Shown here: positions 36,041 to 46,096 of the stretch, one piece after another
Layout of the letters: every line of letters starts with the position of its first letter
Position numbering within the stretch: position 1 is the first letter of the stretch
NCBI RefSeq assembly: GCF_030409755.1
Contig: NZ_JAUFQE010000002.1
Span: 3,472,001-3,536,000, forward strand
Direction: 5' to 3'
Origin: Vibrio lentus
GTDB taxonomy: Bacteria > Pseudomonadota > Gammaproteobacteria > Enterobacterales > Vibrionaceae
DNA: 64,000 nt
Program-made: the position numbers and the translations under genes
The notes under the pieces: model-generated
What the model saw: only the letters and a program-made list of their open reading frames with translations
Databases searched by the model: none
Told to the model about the DNA's origin: nothing

Positions 36041-36400
36041 ATGGCACTGGATAAAGTTATCATTGAACAGCTAGAAGTAATTACAACGATCGGTGTTTAC
36101 GATTGGGAACAAGAGATCAAACAAAAACTTGTGCTTGATATTGAAATGGCTCATGACAACCGCCCAGCCGGTAAGAGTGATGATGTTGTCGATGCTTTGG
36201 ATTACTCGACAGTCAGCACTGCCGTACTTGACCACATTGCGAATGGCCGATTCCTATTGGTTGAGCGTGTGGCAGAAGAAGTCGCTGAACTAATCATGAC
36301 TCAGTTCTCCGTGCCTTGGATTAAAATCCGTTTAGCGAAGCCTGGCGCAGTGCCACAAGCAAAAGCAGTCGGCGTGATCATCGAACGAGGTCAAGCATGA
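36041..36400 (+). CDS. folB: Dihydroneopterin aldolase
   Basis: This 119-residue folate-pathway enzyme cleaves dihydroneopterin to 6-hydroxymethyl-dihydropterin and glycolaldehyde. Motifs include TTIGVYDWEQEIKQKLVLDI, DALDYSTVS and LVERVAEEVAELI, with catalytic Lys in IRLAKPGAV. I start at ATG 36041 because it has AAAGGA upstream and matches family starts; a longer frame begins ten codons earlier. Its stop overlaps the folK start by 4 bases. Confidence 0.94.
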   Translation: MALDKVIIEQLEVITTIGVYDWEQEIKQKLVLDIEMAHDNRPAGKSDDVVDALDYSTVSTAVLDHIANGRFLLVERVAEEVAELIMTQFSVPWIKIRLAKPGAVPQAKAVGVIIERGQA

Positions 36401-36879
36401 CAATAGCCTATGTTGGTGTTGGCACGAACATAGACCGCGACAAGCATGCAAGGGTGGCATGGACAGAGCTTCAATCGTTAGGGACTGACCTTAAATGCTC
36501 TAAGATCTATCATTGTGAGCCTGTAGGGTTTGAAAGCCATTCGTTTTATAACTTTGTGATAGAGCTCGACACATCACTCTCATTGACTGAATTTTCACAG
36601 CAACTTCGTAAAATTGAGTTTAAATGGGGTCGCTCTCAAGATGCTCATAAACTTCAAGATCGAAAGCTCGATCTTGATATTGTGCTGTTTGGAGACGTGG
36701 TTTCTGAAAGCGAACCAGAATTGCCACGCAGTGATATCTATAAATATCCTTTTGTAACACAACCGCTTTATGATCTCTGTCCTGCGAGAGTGATCCCGCA
36801 AGATGGAAGAACCGTCAGTGAAATATGGCAGAAGATGCAGCAATTAGACTCGCTCTCTGTCGTAGATATAAAACTATAA
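36397..36879 (+). CDS. folK: 2-amino-4-hydroxy-6-hydroxymethyldihydropteridine pyrophosphokinase
   Basis: This 160-residue enzyme transfers pyrophosphate to 6-hydroxymethyl-dihydropterin before dihydropteroate synthesis. It begins MTIAYVGVGTNIDRDKHA, carries the substrate stretch FYNFVIELDT and the conserved RKLDLDIVLFGD with the magnesium aspartates, then LPRSDIYKYPFVTQPL. The ATGA overlap with folB and 15-base gap to uppP make a three-gene operon. Confidence 0.93.
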   Translation: MTIAYVGVGTNIDRDKHARVAWTELQSLGTDLKCSKIYHCEPVGFESHSFYNFVIELDTSLSLTEFSQQLRKIEFKWGRSQDAHKLQDRKLDLDIVLFGDVVSESEPELPRSDIYKYPFVTQPLYDLCPARVIPQDGRTVSEIWQKMQQLDSLSVVDIKL

Positions 36880-36894
36880 TTTTTAAGGTAAGTA

Positions 36895-37698
36895 ATGAGT
36901 TATTTTGAAGCGTTTATGTTGGCGTTGGTGCAAGGCTTTACTGAGTTTTTACCTATTTCCAGTTCTGCACATTTAATCCTTCCTTCTGCTGTATTAGGTT
37001 GGGAAGATCAAGGCTTGGCCTTTGATGTGGCTGTCCACGTTGGTACTCTGGCCGCAGTAGTTATCTATTTCCGCAAAGAAGTGGTCTCTCTTTTGAGCGC
37101 ATTCTTTGGTTCCGTGTTTAAAGGTGATCGCAGTAAAGAAGCGAAGCTCGCGTGGATGATCATTCTCGCGACGATTCCAGCGTGTATCTTTGGTTTGTTG
37201 ATGAAAGATATTGTTGAGCTTTATTTGCGCAGTGCGTGGGTAATTGCTACGACAACGATTATTTTTGGTCTGTTGTTATGGTGGGTGGATAAGAACTCAA
37301 GCCTACGTGATGACGAATACCAAGCGGGTTGGAAAAAGGCGCTGTTTATTGGTCTTGCTCAAGCAATGGCGATCATCCCGGGCACGTCTCGTTCTGGCGC
37401 AACCATTACCGCAGCGCTTTACCTAGGTTTCACGCGTGAAGCGGCGGCTCGATTCTCTTTCTTGATGTCTATTCCTATCATCACTTTGGCTGGTGGATAC
37501 TTAGGCCTGAAGTTAGTGACCAGTGGTGATCCTGTTCATGTTGGCACTTTGCTAACGGGTATCGTGGTTTCTTTCATCAGTGCTTATATCTGTATTCACT
37601 TCTTCTTGAAGCTTATCTCACGTATGGGCATGACACCGTTTGTTATCTACCGCCTGATTCTAGGTTTTGGTCTATTTGCTTTCTTGATGATGCAGTAG
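36895..37698 (+). CDS. uppP: Undecaprenyl-diphosphate phosphatase
   Basis: This 267-residue integral membrane enzyme (also called BacA) recycles the lipid carrier of cell-wall synthesis by removing one phosphate. Family motifs are [12 protein letters not shown] near residue 17 and [11 protein letters not shown] near residue 163. Some eight hydrophobic segments span the length. A ribosome site (AAGGTAAG) precedes the start and a terminator follows. Confidence 0.96.
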   Translation: MSYFEAFMLALVQGFTEFLPISSSAHLILPSAVLGWEDQGLAFDVAVHVGTLAAVVIYFRKEVVSLLSAFFGSVFKGDRSKEAKLAWMIILATIPACIFGLLMKDIVELYLRSAWVIATTTIIFGLLLWWVDKNSSLRDDEYQAGWKKALFIGLAQAMAIIPGTSRSGATITAALYLGFTREAAARFSFLMSIPIITLAGGYLGLKLVTSGDPVHVGTLLTGIVVSFISAYICIHFFLKLISRMGMTPFVIYRLILGFGLFAFLMMQ

Positions 37699-37744
37699 CA
37701 CTAGACTTACGTAGACAAATGTTTCGTCCTACAGATTGAAACGG

Positions 37745-37771
37745 AAAAACCCGCCTAGTAGCGGGTTTTTT
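37745..37771. terminator. Bidirectional terminator between uppP and cca
   Basis: AAAAACCCGC and GCGGGTTTTT around CTAGTA. Confidence 0.9.
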
Positions 37772-37798
37772 AATACCGGAGAATCAGCGCTTTGGCGA

Positions 37799-39067
37799 TT
37801 AATTATCTGCGAGTTCTAATAGGGCGCTCTCAATTGCGGCAGCTCTGCGCTTCTCTTGCTCTTCTCGAATATCTTTACCTTGAAAACCATCAGCAATAAT
37901 CGATTTCACTTCGACTTGAAGCGCTGCTTGGTAAGCCACTTCAAAACGCGCTTTCTGAGGGTAAGGCTGATCTTCTAACCCTTTACGGCCAGCATGATCG
38001 GCTTGGCAGCAAAGCAGTATATCGTCGAGTCTATCTGGCTTACGCCATACATCGAACTTGTTGAGAACCTTGAGAAAGGTGGTTGGCTTTAGCTCGCCTG
38101 CACGATGGATATTAGAATGCTGCTCACACACTAACAACGCAAGGTCTTTGAATTCATTGGGCACTCTGACTCTTTCACACAGCTTCTTAATGATTTTTAA
38201 GCCTGTATGGCAATGCATCTTGTGGCTTGGCCACTCACTTTCTGGCGTGACGCCTTTACCTAAATCATGTACTTGAGCTGCAAAACGCACTGGTAATGAT
38301 GAGCTTAATCGCGCAGCTTGCTGAGCAACCATCAGAGTGTGAATACCCGTGTCGATCTCAGGGTGCCATTTTTCAGGTTGAGGGACGCCAAACAGCGCGT
38401 TAATTTCAGGTAACACAACAGCCAATGCACCGCACTCTTTCAGTACAGAAAGGAACACTTCAGGGTGCGGAGTACTAAGAGATTTATGCCACTCCTGCCA
38501 AACTCGTTCAGCAGTGAGGTGTGCCAGTTCACCGGATTGCACTATCTCACTCATCATCACCATGGTTTCAGATGCAACCGTGAAGTTAAGGTGGTGAAGC
38601 TTGGCGGCGAAGCGAGCCACACGCAGCACACGCAGTGGATCTTCAACAAAAGCGGCCGAGACGTGTCTTAGAATGCGGTCATCAAGATCTTGCTGGCCAT
38701 GGTAAGGATCGTAAAGCTGGCCTTTGTCATCTTGAGCGATGGCGTTGATCGTTAGATCTCGACGCATCAGATCTTCTTCCAAACTCACATCTGGTGCAAA
38801 GTAACATTCGAAACCTGTGTAACCTGAACCTGATTTTCTCTCAGTACGAGCCAGTGCGTGCTCTTCTTTGGTTTTTGGGTGTAAGAATACAGGGAAATCT
38901 TTCCCGACAGCAGTAAAGCCAAGGCTTTCCATTTCTTGAGGGGTACTTCCTACCACGACCCAATCTCTATCATAACTATCAATATTGAGTAGCTTATCGC
39001 GTACCGCTCCACCGACTAGATAGCGCTGTAGCCCATTGTCTTTTGGTAGGCTATCGTATATTTGCAA
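37799..39067 (-). CDS. cca: Multifunctional CCA tRNA nucleotidyltransferase
   Basis: This roughly 422-residue enzyme adds or repairs the CCA end of tRNAs. The nucleotidyltransferase motif is YLVGGAVRDKLL with DRDWVVVG, followed by RRDLTINAIA. The HD domain typical of the gammaproteobacterial form follows (QVHDLGKG, HTLMV). I choose TTG 39067 as start because AGGTGA lies at the right distance and the following QIY agrees with family starts. ATG 39115 in the same frame would add 16 unconserved residues. The gene is divergent from gspA and its 5' region overlaps that frame's unlikely extension. Confidence 0.94.
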   Translation of the reverse strand: MQIYDSLPKDNGLQRYLVGGAVRDKLLNIDSYDRDWVVVGSTPQEMESLGFTAVGKDFPVFLHPKTKEEHALARTERKSGSGYTGFECYFAPDVSLEEDLMRRDLTINAIAQDDKGQLYDPYHGQQDLDDRILRHVSAAFVEDPLRVLRVARFAAKLHHLNFTVASETMVMMSEIVQSGELAHLTAERVWQEWHKSLSTPHPEVFLSVLKECGALAVVLPEINALFGVPQPEKWHPEIDTGIHTLMVAQQAARLSSSLPVRFAAQVHDLGKGVTPESEWPSHKMHCHTGLKIIKKLCERVRVPNEFKDLALLVCEQHSNIHRAGELKPTTFLKVLNKFDVWRKPDRLDDILLCCQADHAGRKGLEDQPYPQKARFEVAYQAALQVEVKSIIADGFQGKDIREEQEKRRAAAIESALLELADN

Positions 39068-39151
39068 CTTATCACCTCGAAATGTTTTATCACTGCTGGA
39101 CTTTACTGCGAGCAATGGTACTTTCCATTAATCGTAATTATAGGGCAGCAC

Positions 39152-40822
39152 ATGTATAAGGAATATTTTGGCTTCGTTGAGATGCCATTTTCGATTGTAC
39201 CAAATTCTCGCTATTTGTTTTTGAGTCAGCGTCATCAAGAAGCGATGCAGAACCTACAAGCCGGTTTAGGCGAGGGTGGGGGCTTTGCGATGCTTACTGG
39301 TGAAGTAGGTACAGGAAAAACAACGGTCGCCAAAGCGATGTTGTCATCACTCGATAATCAGACTCAAGCTGGCCTTATACTCAACCCTACGTTTTCCAAT
39401 ACGGATTTACTAGAAGCTATTTGTGATGAGTTTGAGGTGGAATACCCTGAACAAGCATCGCTCAAACAGCTCAGCCAAGCGATTCATTATTTTTTGTTGG
39501 ATAGCCATGCAGAAGGTATTCAAACCTTATTGGTGATCGATGAGGCACAACACCTTGCAGCTGACGTATTGGAGCAGCTACGCCTTCTAACCAATCTAGA
39601 AACAGACAGTCGTAAGTTGTTAAAAGTGCTGTTGGTTGGTCAGCCGGAATTACAACAGCATCTACAAACAACACAATTGCGCCAGCTAGCGCAGCGCATT
39701 ACAGGTCGTTATCACTTACTGCCTCTTAATACTGAAGAGACTGGCAAGTACATCGCGTTTCGCTTGGAAACGGCGGGTGGCGAGCAGATGTTGTTTTCGA
39801 ATCGTTCTATCAAGCTGATTGCCCAATATACTCATGGCATTCCGAGACTTATCAATTTGGTGTGTGATAAGGCTCTACAGCTCGCTTTTCATGATGGTGA
39901 GCAAGCGCCCTCCAATGAAACGGTCAACCGAGCGTGCCAGCAGATCATGGCCTTTCAGGCCGATGTATATCATGTTGAAAAACAGCACGCAGTTACCGTG
40001 GCACCAAAGCTACTCAAATATGCTGGTTTAGCGACGTTAAGCATTGGCTTAGCCTTTACTACTTTTAATTTCGCCCCGTCATACATAGATTCATGGATAT
40101 CAGCTAACACTTCAAGCGAAGCTAAAACTGAAGTGCTGGCACATGCACAGCGCTCATTGGTGGCAGATACGGCTAAGTTAGCGGCAGAGCCGAAGCCTTC
40201 AAAGTTTGCACTACCACAAGATATTCAACAGCATTTAATGCAAGGGACTAACCGTTCTCTTGCGATTAAAGATCTTTATACCTTATGGGGGTATCAGTCT
40301 TCTTTGCGTGATGGTTTGTGTTTAAGTGAACCTCAAAGCGTGTTCGTGTGTGAGCAACAACAGACCAACCTAGCTGATCTGTTGGAGCTTGGGGTACCTG
40401 TGGTTCTCAACCTTGAACTCGATCAAGAGCCTGTATTCGCTGTGCTTTATGGAGAGTCTGCTGACTCGGTTGAATTACTCATTAACGATAAGTTGTTGGT
40501 GTTGCCTAAACGCTCGTTAGAACAAGTGTGGCAAGGCGATTATGTCGCTATTTGGAAACAACCACTGAGAGAAACCCTAAAAGAGGGTTATCAAGGCGAA
40601 GCCGTAACATTATTGGATTTACTGTTGTCTGAAGTGTTAGGTGAAGTCGTTTCAGGAAATGATGTGTTTGATAATGAATTAAAAATGAAAGTCGAAGCCT
40701 TTCAAACTTGGCAGGGGATGTCTGTGGACGGTATTGCGGGCAAACGTACATTGGCAAGATTGCAAAGGTTGGCTCAACTGGATTCACCTAAGTTGATGTC
40801 ACTCGATGGAGGAGCCAGCTAA
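39152..40822 (+). CDS. gspA: General secretion pathway protein A (ExeA-like ATPase)
   Basis: This 556-residue inner-membrane ATPase works with GspB to place the type II secretin in the outer membrane through the peptidoglycan. The AAA part has Walker A GEVGTGKTTVAKAM and Walker B LLVIDEAQHL. A membrane segment lies at about residues 290-308 (KLLKYAGLATLSIGLA), and the periplasmic end carries a peptidoglycan-binding domain (FQTWQGMSVDGIAGKRTLARL). The start MYKEYFGFVEMPFSI is family-like; 30 extra upstream codons are not. TAATG couples it to gspB. Confidence 0.93.
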   Translation: MYKEYFGFVEMPFSIVPNSRYLFLSQRHQEAMQNLQAGLGEGGGFAMLTGEVGTGKTTVAKAMLSSLDNQTQAGLILNPTFSNTDLLEAICDEFEVEYPEQASLKQLSQAIHYFLLDSHAEGIQTLLVIDEAQHLAADVLEQLRLLTNLETDSRKLLKVLLVGQPELQQHLQTTQLRQLAQRITGRYHLLPLNTEETGKYIAFRLETAGGEQMLFSNRSIKLIAQYTHGIPRLINLVCDKALQLAFHDGEQAPSNETVNRACQQIMAFQADVYHVEKQHAVTVAPKLLKYAGLATLSIGLAFTTFNFAPSYIDSWISANTSSEAKTEVLAHAQRSLVADTAKLAAEPKPSKFALPQDIQQHLMQGTNRSLAIKDLYTLWGYQSSLRDGLCLSEPQSVFVCEQQQTNLADLLELGVPVVLNLELDQEPVFAVLYGESADSVELLINDKLLVLPKRSLEQVWQGDYVAIWKQPLRETLKEGYQGEAVTLLDLLLSEVLGEVVSGNDVFDNELKMKVEAFQTWQGMSVDGIAGKRTLARLQRLAQLDSPKLMSLDGGAS

Positions 40823-41739
40823 TGTCGCGCATTATGCAAGAGCTCAAACAATCCGAGCTTAGAGGCTACCAAAGCCATCATGTCCCAAATTCTGCTGTGG
40901 CGATCAGTAAAAAGAAAGGTTCATCGCTCGCTATGGGGCTTCTTTTACTATTAGTCCCTTCTTTGTTGGTCGGTGGGACGCTGGCTTATCAGTCTTATAC
41001 TTCTTCTGCTCAAGCGCTCAGCCAGTCGACGGAGACAATGCCTCTTAAGTCTGAAGATAAAGCGACCGCTTCAAAGGCGTCAGTAACGAATGAAACAGTG
41101 GCAGTTACGCAAGATGAGTCGCCATTTTTGATTCGTACAGCACCCACACATAACGAATTAAAAGTATTGCCGCGCAAAGAGGTGTATGCCCAAGTGAATA
41201 TCAGCAATGCCGCTGATATGAATGACTCGAACGTCATGTTTGCACGAACTGATGTTTCTGAGCCAAATCCAGAGTTAAATTCTGAGCCAAGTACAGAGAG
41301 CTTCGAACCTTCATCGCCACAGTCAAACTCACCTGAGCGCAGTAATGAGTTGCAATCGGACAGTGATTTACTGCAAGGGCTAGACCTCAGTGAGTTACCA
41401 CCTGATTTAGCATTGAAGCTTGAATCTATTATGGGTGACCAACAAAGCGCACCTGAGCCAATGGATTCTCGCCCCGCTGAAAGCATGGAATCTCCGGTCA
41501 TCGAATTAGAGTCTCATGGCAGTAGTTTGTCTGGAGTTCTGCCAAAGCTAGATTTACAAACTCATATGTACTCGAGTAGTGAAACAAAACGTTGGGTCAA
41601 AGTGAACGGTCATGAGGTGGCGCAGGGAGATTGGATTGGACAAGACATTCAGTTGTTAGAGATTAAACCACAATCGGTGATCATTGAGTTTAATCATCAG
41701 AAGATAGAAATCCCGGCTCTATACGAGTGGAAAGGCTAA
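40822..41739 (+). CDS. gspB: General secretion pathway protein B
   Basis: This 305-residue partner of GspA has a short cytoplasmic start (SRIMQELKQSELRGYQ), one membrane segment at about 36-55 (AMGLLLLLVPSLLVGG), a long acidic Ser/Glu/Pro-rich periplasmic linker and the conserved GspB domain at the end (LPKLDLQTHMYSSSE, WVKVNGHEVAQGDW). The start codon overlaps the gspA stop. It is followed by a strong terminator. Confidence 0.9.
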   Translation: MSRIMQELKQSELRGYQSHHVPNSAVAISKKKGSSLAMGLLLLLVPSLLVGGTLAYQSYTSSAQALSQSTETMPLKSEDKATASKASVTNETVAVTQDESPFLIRTAPTHNELKVLPRKEVYAQVNISNAADMNDSNVMFARTDVSEPNPELNSEPSTESFEPSSPQSNSPERSNELQSDSDLLQGLDLSELPPDLALKLESIMGDQQSAPEPMDSRPAESMESPVIELESHGSSLSGVLPKLDLQTHMYSSSETKRWVKVNGHEVAQGDWIGQDIQLLEIKPQSVIIEFNHQKIEIPALYEWKG

Positions 41740-41785
41740 TTAATAGGGATTAGCGCCGTGACTTGAATATAAAACCAAGACAAAT

Positions 41786-41813
41786 AAAAAGGAGCACCTC
41801 GATGCTCCTTTTT
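41786..41813 (+). terminator. Terminator of gspAB
   Basis: AAAAAGGAGCA and TGCTCCTTTTT around CCTCGA. Confidence 0.92.
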
Positions 41814-41876
41814 GATATTCGATACTGAATTTATTCTGTTTAACGCAAGGTAGGCTAAGCAGATAAAACGATCAGC

Positions 41877-42488
41877 TTACGACCAGCCGTTTGGTGACTT
41901 TCTGCGACGAGGCATAATGTGTGGCAGGATAAGTCCAAGAAGTAGACCAATACCAGCAACACCGCCACCGTACATGAAGTACTTCAGCAATAGATCATCT
42001 TTTTGTGTGTCTAGCTTAGCGCGTAGCTCACGATTCTCTGTTTGAGAGCTCGTTAGCTGCTGGCTAATCTCGCTGTAGTTTTGCTCAAGTTCAGCAATTT
42101 GCTTGTTACGAGAGTCTAGAGAGCTCGCTAGGCCAGCTTTCTCGCTGTCTGCACTTTGGCGAGCATTTGCAAGCTTGCCTTTTACGTCAGTCAGTTCTTT
42201 CTCTAGCTTAGGCATACGCAGAGCCATGCTTTCTTGAGTGCTTACAAACTTACTTTCTACCCAGCCTTTACGGCCGCGGTTGTCTTGAACCTGGGTGTAA
42301 CCCGTGCTCTTGTTAGTTTGTAGGTAAGTAATCTTTTCACCAGCATCAACACTACCGATAATACGGAATGTGTTGTTTGGGCCAGAATGCATATAAGTAA
42401 ATAGTTTGTCAGCAATATAACGGTCTTGTGCAAAGGCAGCTGGAGCCGCAAGCATTGCGAGCAAAACTAAGCTAATCAGTTTTTTCAC
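41877..42488 (-). CDS. SH3-domain membrane protein, YgiM family (TIGR04211)
   Basis: This 203-residue envelope protein starts with a signal peptide (KKLISLVLLAMLAAPAAFA). A bacterial SH3 domain follows (about 25-90: YTYMHSGPN-like start, GEKITYLQTNKSTGYTQVQD), then a coiled coil (about 95-165) and a C-terminal membrane helix (YGGGVAGIGLLLGLILPHIM) with a basic tail. Its role is not established; relatives are near CYTH-domain genes, as here (ygiF is 4 kb away). It stands alone downstream of pit. Confidence 0.85.
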   Translation of the reverse strand: MKKLISLVLLAMLAAPAAFAQDRYIADKLFTYMHSGPNNTFRIIGSVDAGEKITYLQTNKSTGYTQVQDNRGRKGWVESKFVSTQESMALRMPKLEKELTDVKGKLANARQSADSEKAGLASSLDSRNKQIAELEQNYSEISQQLTSSQTENRELRAKLDTQKDDLLLKYFMYGGGVAGIGLLLGLILPHIMPRRRKSPNGWS

Positions 42489-42570
42489 AGTAAATCCCTT
42501 AACGATTCAAATTGGGTAGGCGTATGAGTCAGCCTCAATGAGCAAATAATATTTAGTTTCTTTATGCGGT

Positions 42571-42602
42571 GCAACAAAGAAGGGAGGCAAAGCCTCCCTT
42601 TC
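42571..42602 (-). terminator. Terminator of pit
   Basis: AAGGGAGGC and GCCTCCCTT around an AAA loop, about 92 bases beyond the true pit stop codon. Confidence 0.88.
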
Positions 42603-42803
42603 TGTGCGTTTGAGTCAATAATGACATGGTATTTACATATCGTTACCGAAGCTCACCGTTTTCTGACGCTAATATTTACTAACGTCAAGGCTATTACATT
42701 GTAAACATAGCCTGAATTGCGTAGAAGAACACAACTGCAAGTAGTGCACCAGCAGGTAGCGTTACAATCCAAGAAGCAACGATGTTACGCACAACGCCTA
42801 GGT

Positions 42804-44125
42804 CTTGCGAATCCCCTCATAATCAGGCTTAAAAACAATGAGGTAGACGTGCATCGCCGTCTTTGATCTAATGAATATCGCTGAACACACATTTCGAACA
42901 AGTGGGTTAATAATGCGCGACATTCAGATTCTACAACAAACCATACAAAACCAATGCCCCTCCATTCACAAAAAACGCGTTAGTTCTCTGATACTTGCTA
43001 CAAAAAGTGTACTTGACGGCTCAGACTTAACGCTGACTAAACTAGGTCGCAAACTAGAAACTAATACCACGGTAAAACATGCGATCAAACGCGTTGATAG
43101 ACTGCTTGGAAATCGCCAACTACATCGTGAAAAAGACCTTATTTATAAATGGCATGCCTACTTAATAACGGGCGCTAACCCATGCCCTGTGATCCTTGTG
43201 GATTGGTCTGATGTTCGTGAACAACTTCGTTATATGACGTTAAGAGCATCCGTTGCACTTGATGGTCGAGCCGTCACAATCTTTGAACAAGTTTTTGAGT
43301 ATGGCCAATACAATTCACCGAAAAGTCACCAAACATTCCTCGATAAATTGCAGAGTATTTTGCCGAATAAAATCAGTCCGATCATCGTTTCTGATGCGGG
43401 TTTTAGAAATACTTGGTTCCGCCAAGTTCAGGAGAAAGGTTGGTTTTGGTTAGGTCGTGTCCGAGGTGAAGTATCAATCAAACAACCTCAAAAACCTTGG
43501 GTCTCAAATAAAACCTTTTATCCAAACGCTGTCCATAAACCCAAATATCTTGGCAACTGCTTATTAGCAAAGAGATCACCGATATCTTGTGAAGCCTATG
43601 TTTATAAGGGATTAGAAAAAGGCCGAAAAGCCCAGCGCCATAGTAGAACCAGCCAAAAACACTCCGCTACACATCTCTATCAACGCAGTGCAAAGGAGCC
43701 GTGGCTACTCGCGACTAATGTCCCTCGACATATCTTAAATGAAGTACAAATTACCAATCTGTACGCCAAGCGTATGCAGATAGAAGAAGCCTTCCGCGAT
43801 CTAAAGAGTACCGCCTATGGGATCGCACTTCGTCACAACAGAACTCGCTGTACTAAGCGATTAGATATCCTGCTTCTTATTGCGTTGCTCGCTGAAATCT
43901 TGATGTGGTGGAATGGCCTAATTGCAGTACAAGCCAAATGGCATTTTGACTTCCAAGCCAACAGCATTAAACACCGCCGAGTTCTATCCATACCTCGTCT
44001 AGGGAGAGAGGTACGAAATCATCGGCGATATCAAATTAATGAATCCCAATATCAATGGGGAATGTTCGAATATCAAAGGCTCACACACAACGCAGGACTA
44101 GGGAAATTATGAGGGGATCCGTCAG
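42804..44125 (+). mobile_element. IS10-like (IS4 family) insertion sequence in pit
   Basis: This 1,322-bp element has ends CTTGCGAATCCCCTCATAAT and, inverted, CTGACGGATCCCCTCATAAT, 17 of 20 identical and closely matching IS10 ends. It is flanked by a perfect 9-bp duplication CGCCTAGGT (42795-42803 and 44126-44134), the length used by IS10. The transposase gene is intact, so the copy should be active. Confidence 0.95.
42913..44112 (+). CDS. IS10-like transposase
   Basis: This 399-residue DDE transposase of the IS4 family aligns with IS10 transposase from near the start to the final GLGKL: VDRLLGNRQLHREKDL, VILVDWSDVRE (first Asp), PIIVSDAGFRNTWF (second Asp) and the YREK-like motif KRMQIEEAFRDLKS with the catalytic Glu. 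I use ATG 42913 because its length then fits IS10 (402); a longer frame starts at 42871. The gene fills the element. Confidence 0.94.
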   Translation: MRDIQILQQTIQNQCPSIHKKRVSSLILATKSVLDGSDLTLTKLGRKLETNTTVKHAIKRVDRLLGNRQLHREKDLIYKWHAYLITGANPCPVILVDWSDVREQLRYMTLRASVALDGRAVTIFEQVFEYGQYNSPKSHQTFLDKLQSILPNKISPIIVSDAGFRNTWFRQVQEKGWFWLGRVRGEVSIKQPQKPWVSNKTFYPNAVHKPKYLGNCLLAKRSPISCEAYVYKGLEKGRKAQRHSRTSQKHSATHLYQRSAKEPWLLATNVPRHILNEVQITNLYAKRMQIEEAFRDLKSTAYGIALRHNRTRCTKRLDILLLIALLAEILMWWNGLIAVQAKWHFDFQANSIKHRRVLSIPRLGREVRNHRRYQINESQYQWGMFEYQRLTHNAGLGKL

Positions 44126-45415
44126 CGCCTAGGTTCAGAGCTGCGATACCACGAGCAAAGCCTACACCCAATACCGCACCAACCAATGTTTGTGTGGTTG
44201 AGATTGGAAGGCCAGTACCAGAAGCAAGAACAACAGTACACGCAGTTGCAAGCTGAGCTGCGAAACCACGGCTAGGTGTTAGTTCTGTAATACCAGTACC
44301 CACAGTCGCCATTACTTTATGACCCATGGTAGCAAGACCAACAACGATACCAATACCACCTAGTGGAAGAATCCACCATGCGATAGTGCTCTTACCTGAG
44401 ATTTCACCCATGTGCTCAACCGTTGAAACAACAGCAGACAGTGGACCAATCGCGTTAGCTACGTCGTTTGAACCGTGTGCGAATGCCATTGCACAAGCTG
44501 TGATAACCATAAGTACGCTGAAGATACCTTCAACGCCTGCAAAGCCATGGTCTTCTTCGCGATTAGCAAATTTCTTTTGAATGTATAAGTAACCGCCAAT
44601 CATGACTAGCGCAGAAACACCTGCTGCCCATAACCATGCTTCAGTACCGCTTAGGTGAAGACCAACGTGCTTAAGACCTTTCTTGATCGTTACCAGTGCA
44701 ATGACCATTGTCGTAATGAACATGTACACAGGCACAAAACGCTTAGCGTTAAACAACGGATTTTCTGTATCGAATATCAGTCGTTGGGCACTTACAAAAA
44801 TGAGATAGGCGAAGATGCCGGAAATCAACGGTGTGACAATCCAACTACCCACAATACCTTGAACGCTGTTCCAGTCTACGGCTTCTGTACCTACAGACAC
44901 ACAAGCGAAACCGATGATTGCACCGATGATTGAGTGAGTCGTTGATACTGGCCAGCCCATGTATGATGCTAGAAGCAACCATGTACCAGCAGCTAGTAGT
45001 GCAGACATCATGCCGTACACAAGTACGTCAGGTTGATGAGCGAATAGAGACGTTTCGATAACACCTTTACGGATCGTGTCTGTTACTTCGCCGCCCGCAA
45101 GATAAGCACCTGCGAATTCAAAGATCATTGCGATAATGATCGCTTGTTTAACGGTTAGAGCTTTAGAGCCTACTGAAGTGCCCATTGCATTCGCAACGTC
45201 ATTTGCACCAATACCAATAGCCATCAAGAAACCGAAAGCTGCTGCAACAATAATCAGGACAGTGCCGTAGTTAGCAAGGATATCCATCGTAATACCTAGT
45301 TGTTTGATAACAAGCGGAACAAATTTAGACGCAAAAAACCGCTCAGCGAGAGGAATACTCAGCGCATAAGTGGTTTGGTTAAAAAATGCTCTTCGTTATA
45401 TAGTTAGCGTATGAT

Positions 45416-46096
45416 TTAAGATCGAGAAAGCATTACTTCAAGACGAGCGCCAACACGCTGTGCTTGATCTGCAATACCACCAACCCATTCAAGAATCTTG
45501 TACAAGAACATGATGTCAACTGGATTCAGATCTTTCTCTATCGCCATAAGTTGTTGGCGTAGTTCGATCTGCATCGCGTCCGTGTCATCTTCAATTACAT
45601 CTAATTGATGAATCATTTCAGCAACGAGTGTTACTTCACGGCCTTTAAAGCCCGTTTCAAGCAATTCGTCTAATTCATTGATTACGTTTTGTGCTTGGTT
45701 CGCTGCATCTAGACAACGTTTAACGTAAGCGATGAAGTTCTGTTGCATTGGAGCAGGAATGACAAGTTGACGACCATATACACGGCCAGCAATGTCTTTC
45801 GCTAGGTTTGCTAGTTTGTCTTGTTGAGTTAAAAGCTCCAACATATCGGTGCGATCAACTGGCATAAACAAACCGCGAGGAAGTTTAAGGCGAATTTCAC
45901 GTTTTAGTACGTCAGCTTCTTTCTCAAGGTGAGAAATCTGAGCTCGAATTTCAGAAGCTTTCTCCCAGTCACCCTTTGAAGAAACTTCAAAGAAATTAAC
46001 TAGGTGAGAACAACATTCGTTCACGCATACTACGTGACGCTGCAAAGGTTTAATTGGGGACTTTGCAAATAACCCCATAATTGTATTTACTGGCAT
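45416..46096 (-). CDS. DUF47 / PhoU-like phosphate transport regulator (TIGR00153)
   Basis: This 226-residue helical protein of the PhoU-related DUF47 family typically precedes pit and probably regulates phosphate uptake. The start PVNTIMGLFAKSPIKPLQRH and helices such as RTDMLELLTQQDKLANLAKD and LYKILEWVGGIADQAQRVGA are characteristic. ATG 46096 gives the family-like start; an ATG two codons upstream lies closer to the ribosome site and is possible. It is 128 bases upstream of pit and probably co-transcribed, so its operon partner is now broken. Confidence 0.88.
   Translation of the reverse strand: MPVNTIMGLFAKSPIKPLQRHVVCVNECCSHLVNFFEVSSKGDWEKASEIRAQISHLEKEADVLKREIRLKLPRGLFMPVDRTDMLELLTQQDKLANLAKDIAGRVYGRQLVIPAPMQQNFIAYVKRCLDAANQAQNVINELDELLETGFKGREVTLVAEMIHQLDVIEDDTDAMQIELRQQLMAIEKDLNPVDIMFLYKILEWVGGIADQAQRVGARLEVMLSRS

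Larger units (their letters stand above)
42694..45287 (-). pseudogene. pit: Low-affinity inorganic phosphate transporter, interrupted by an IS10-like element
   Basis: The PiT-family phosphate transporter begins normally (IGIGANDVANAMGTSVGSKA, then the second family signature AFAHGSNDVANAIGPLSA) and is broken after AALNLG by the element at 42804-44125. Removing the IS and one copy of the 9-bp duplication restores a 420-residue frame ending VVRNIVASWIVTLPAGALLA and AMFTM. The interrupted frame instead reads into the IS and stops after 16 foreign residues, losing the last membrane helix. Function is probably lost or impaired. The upstream partner gene (45416-46096) is intact, and Vibrio usually has other phosphate transporters. 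Confidence 0.93.
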
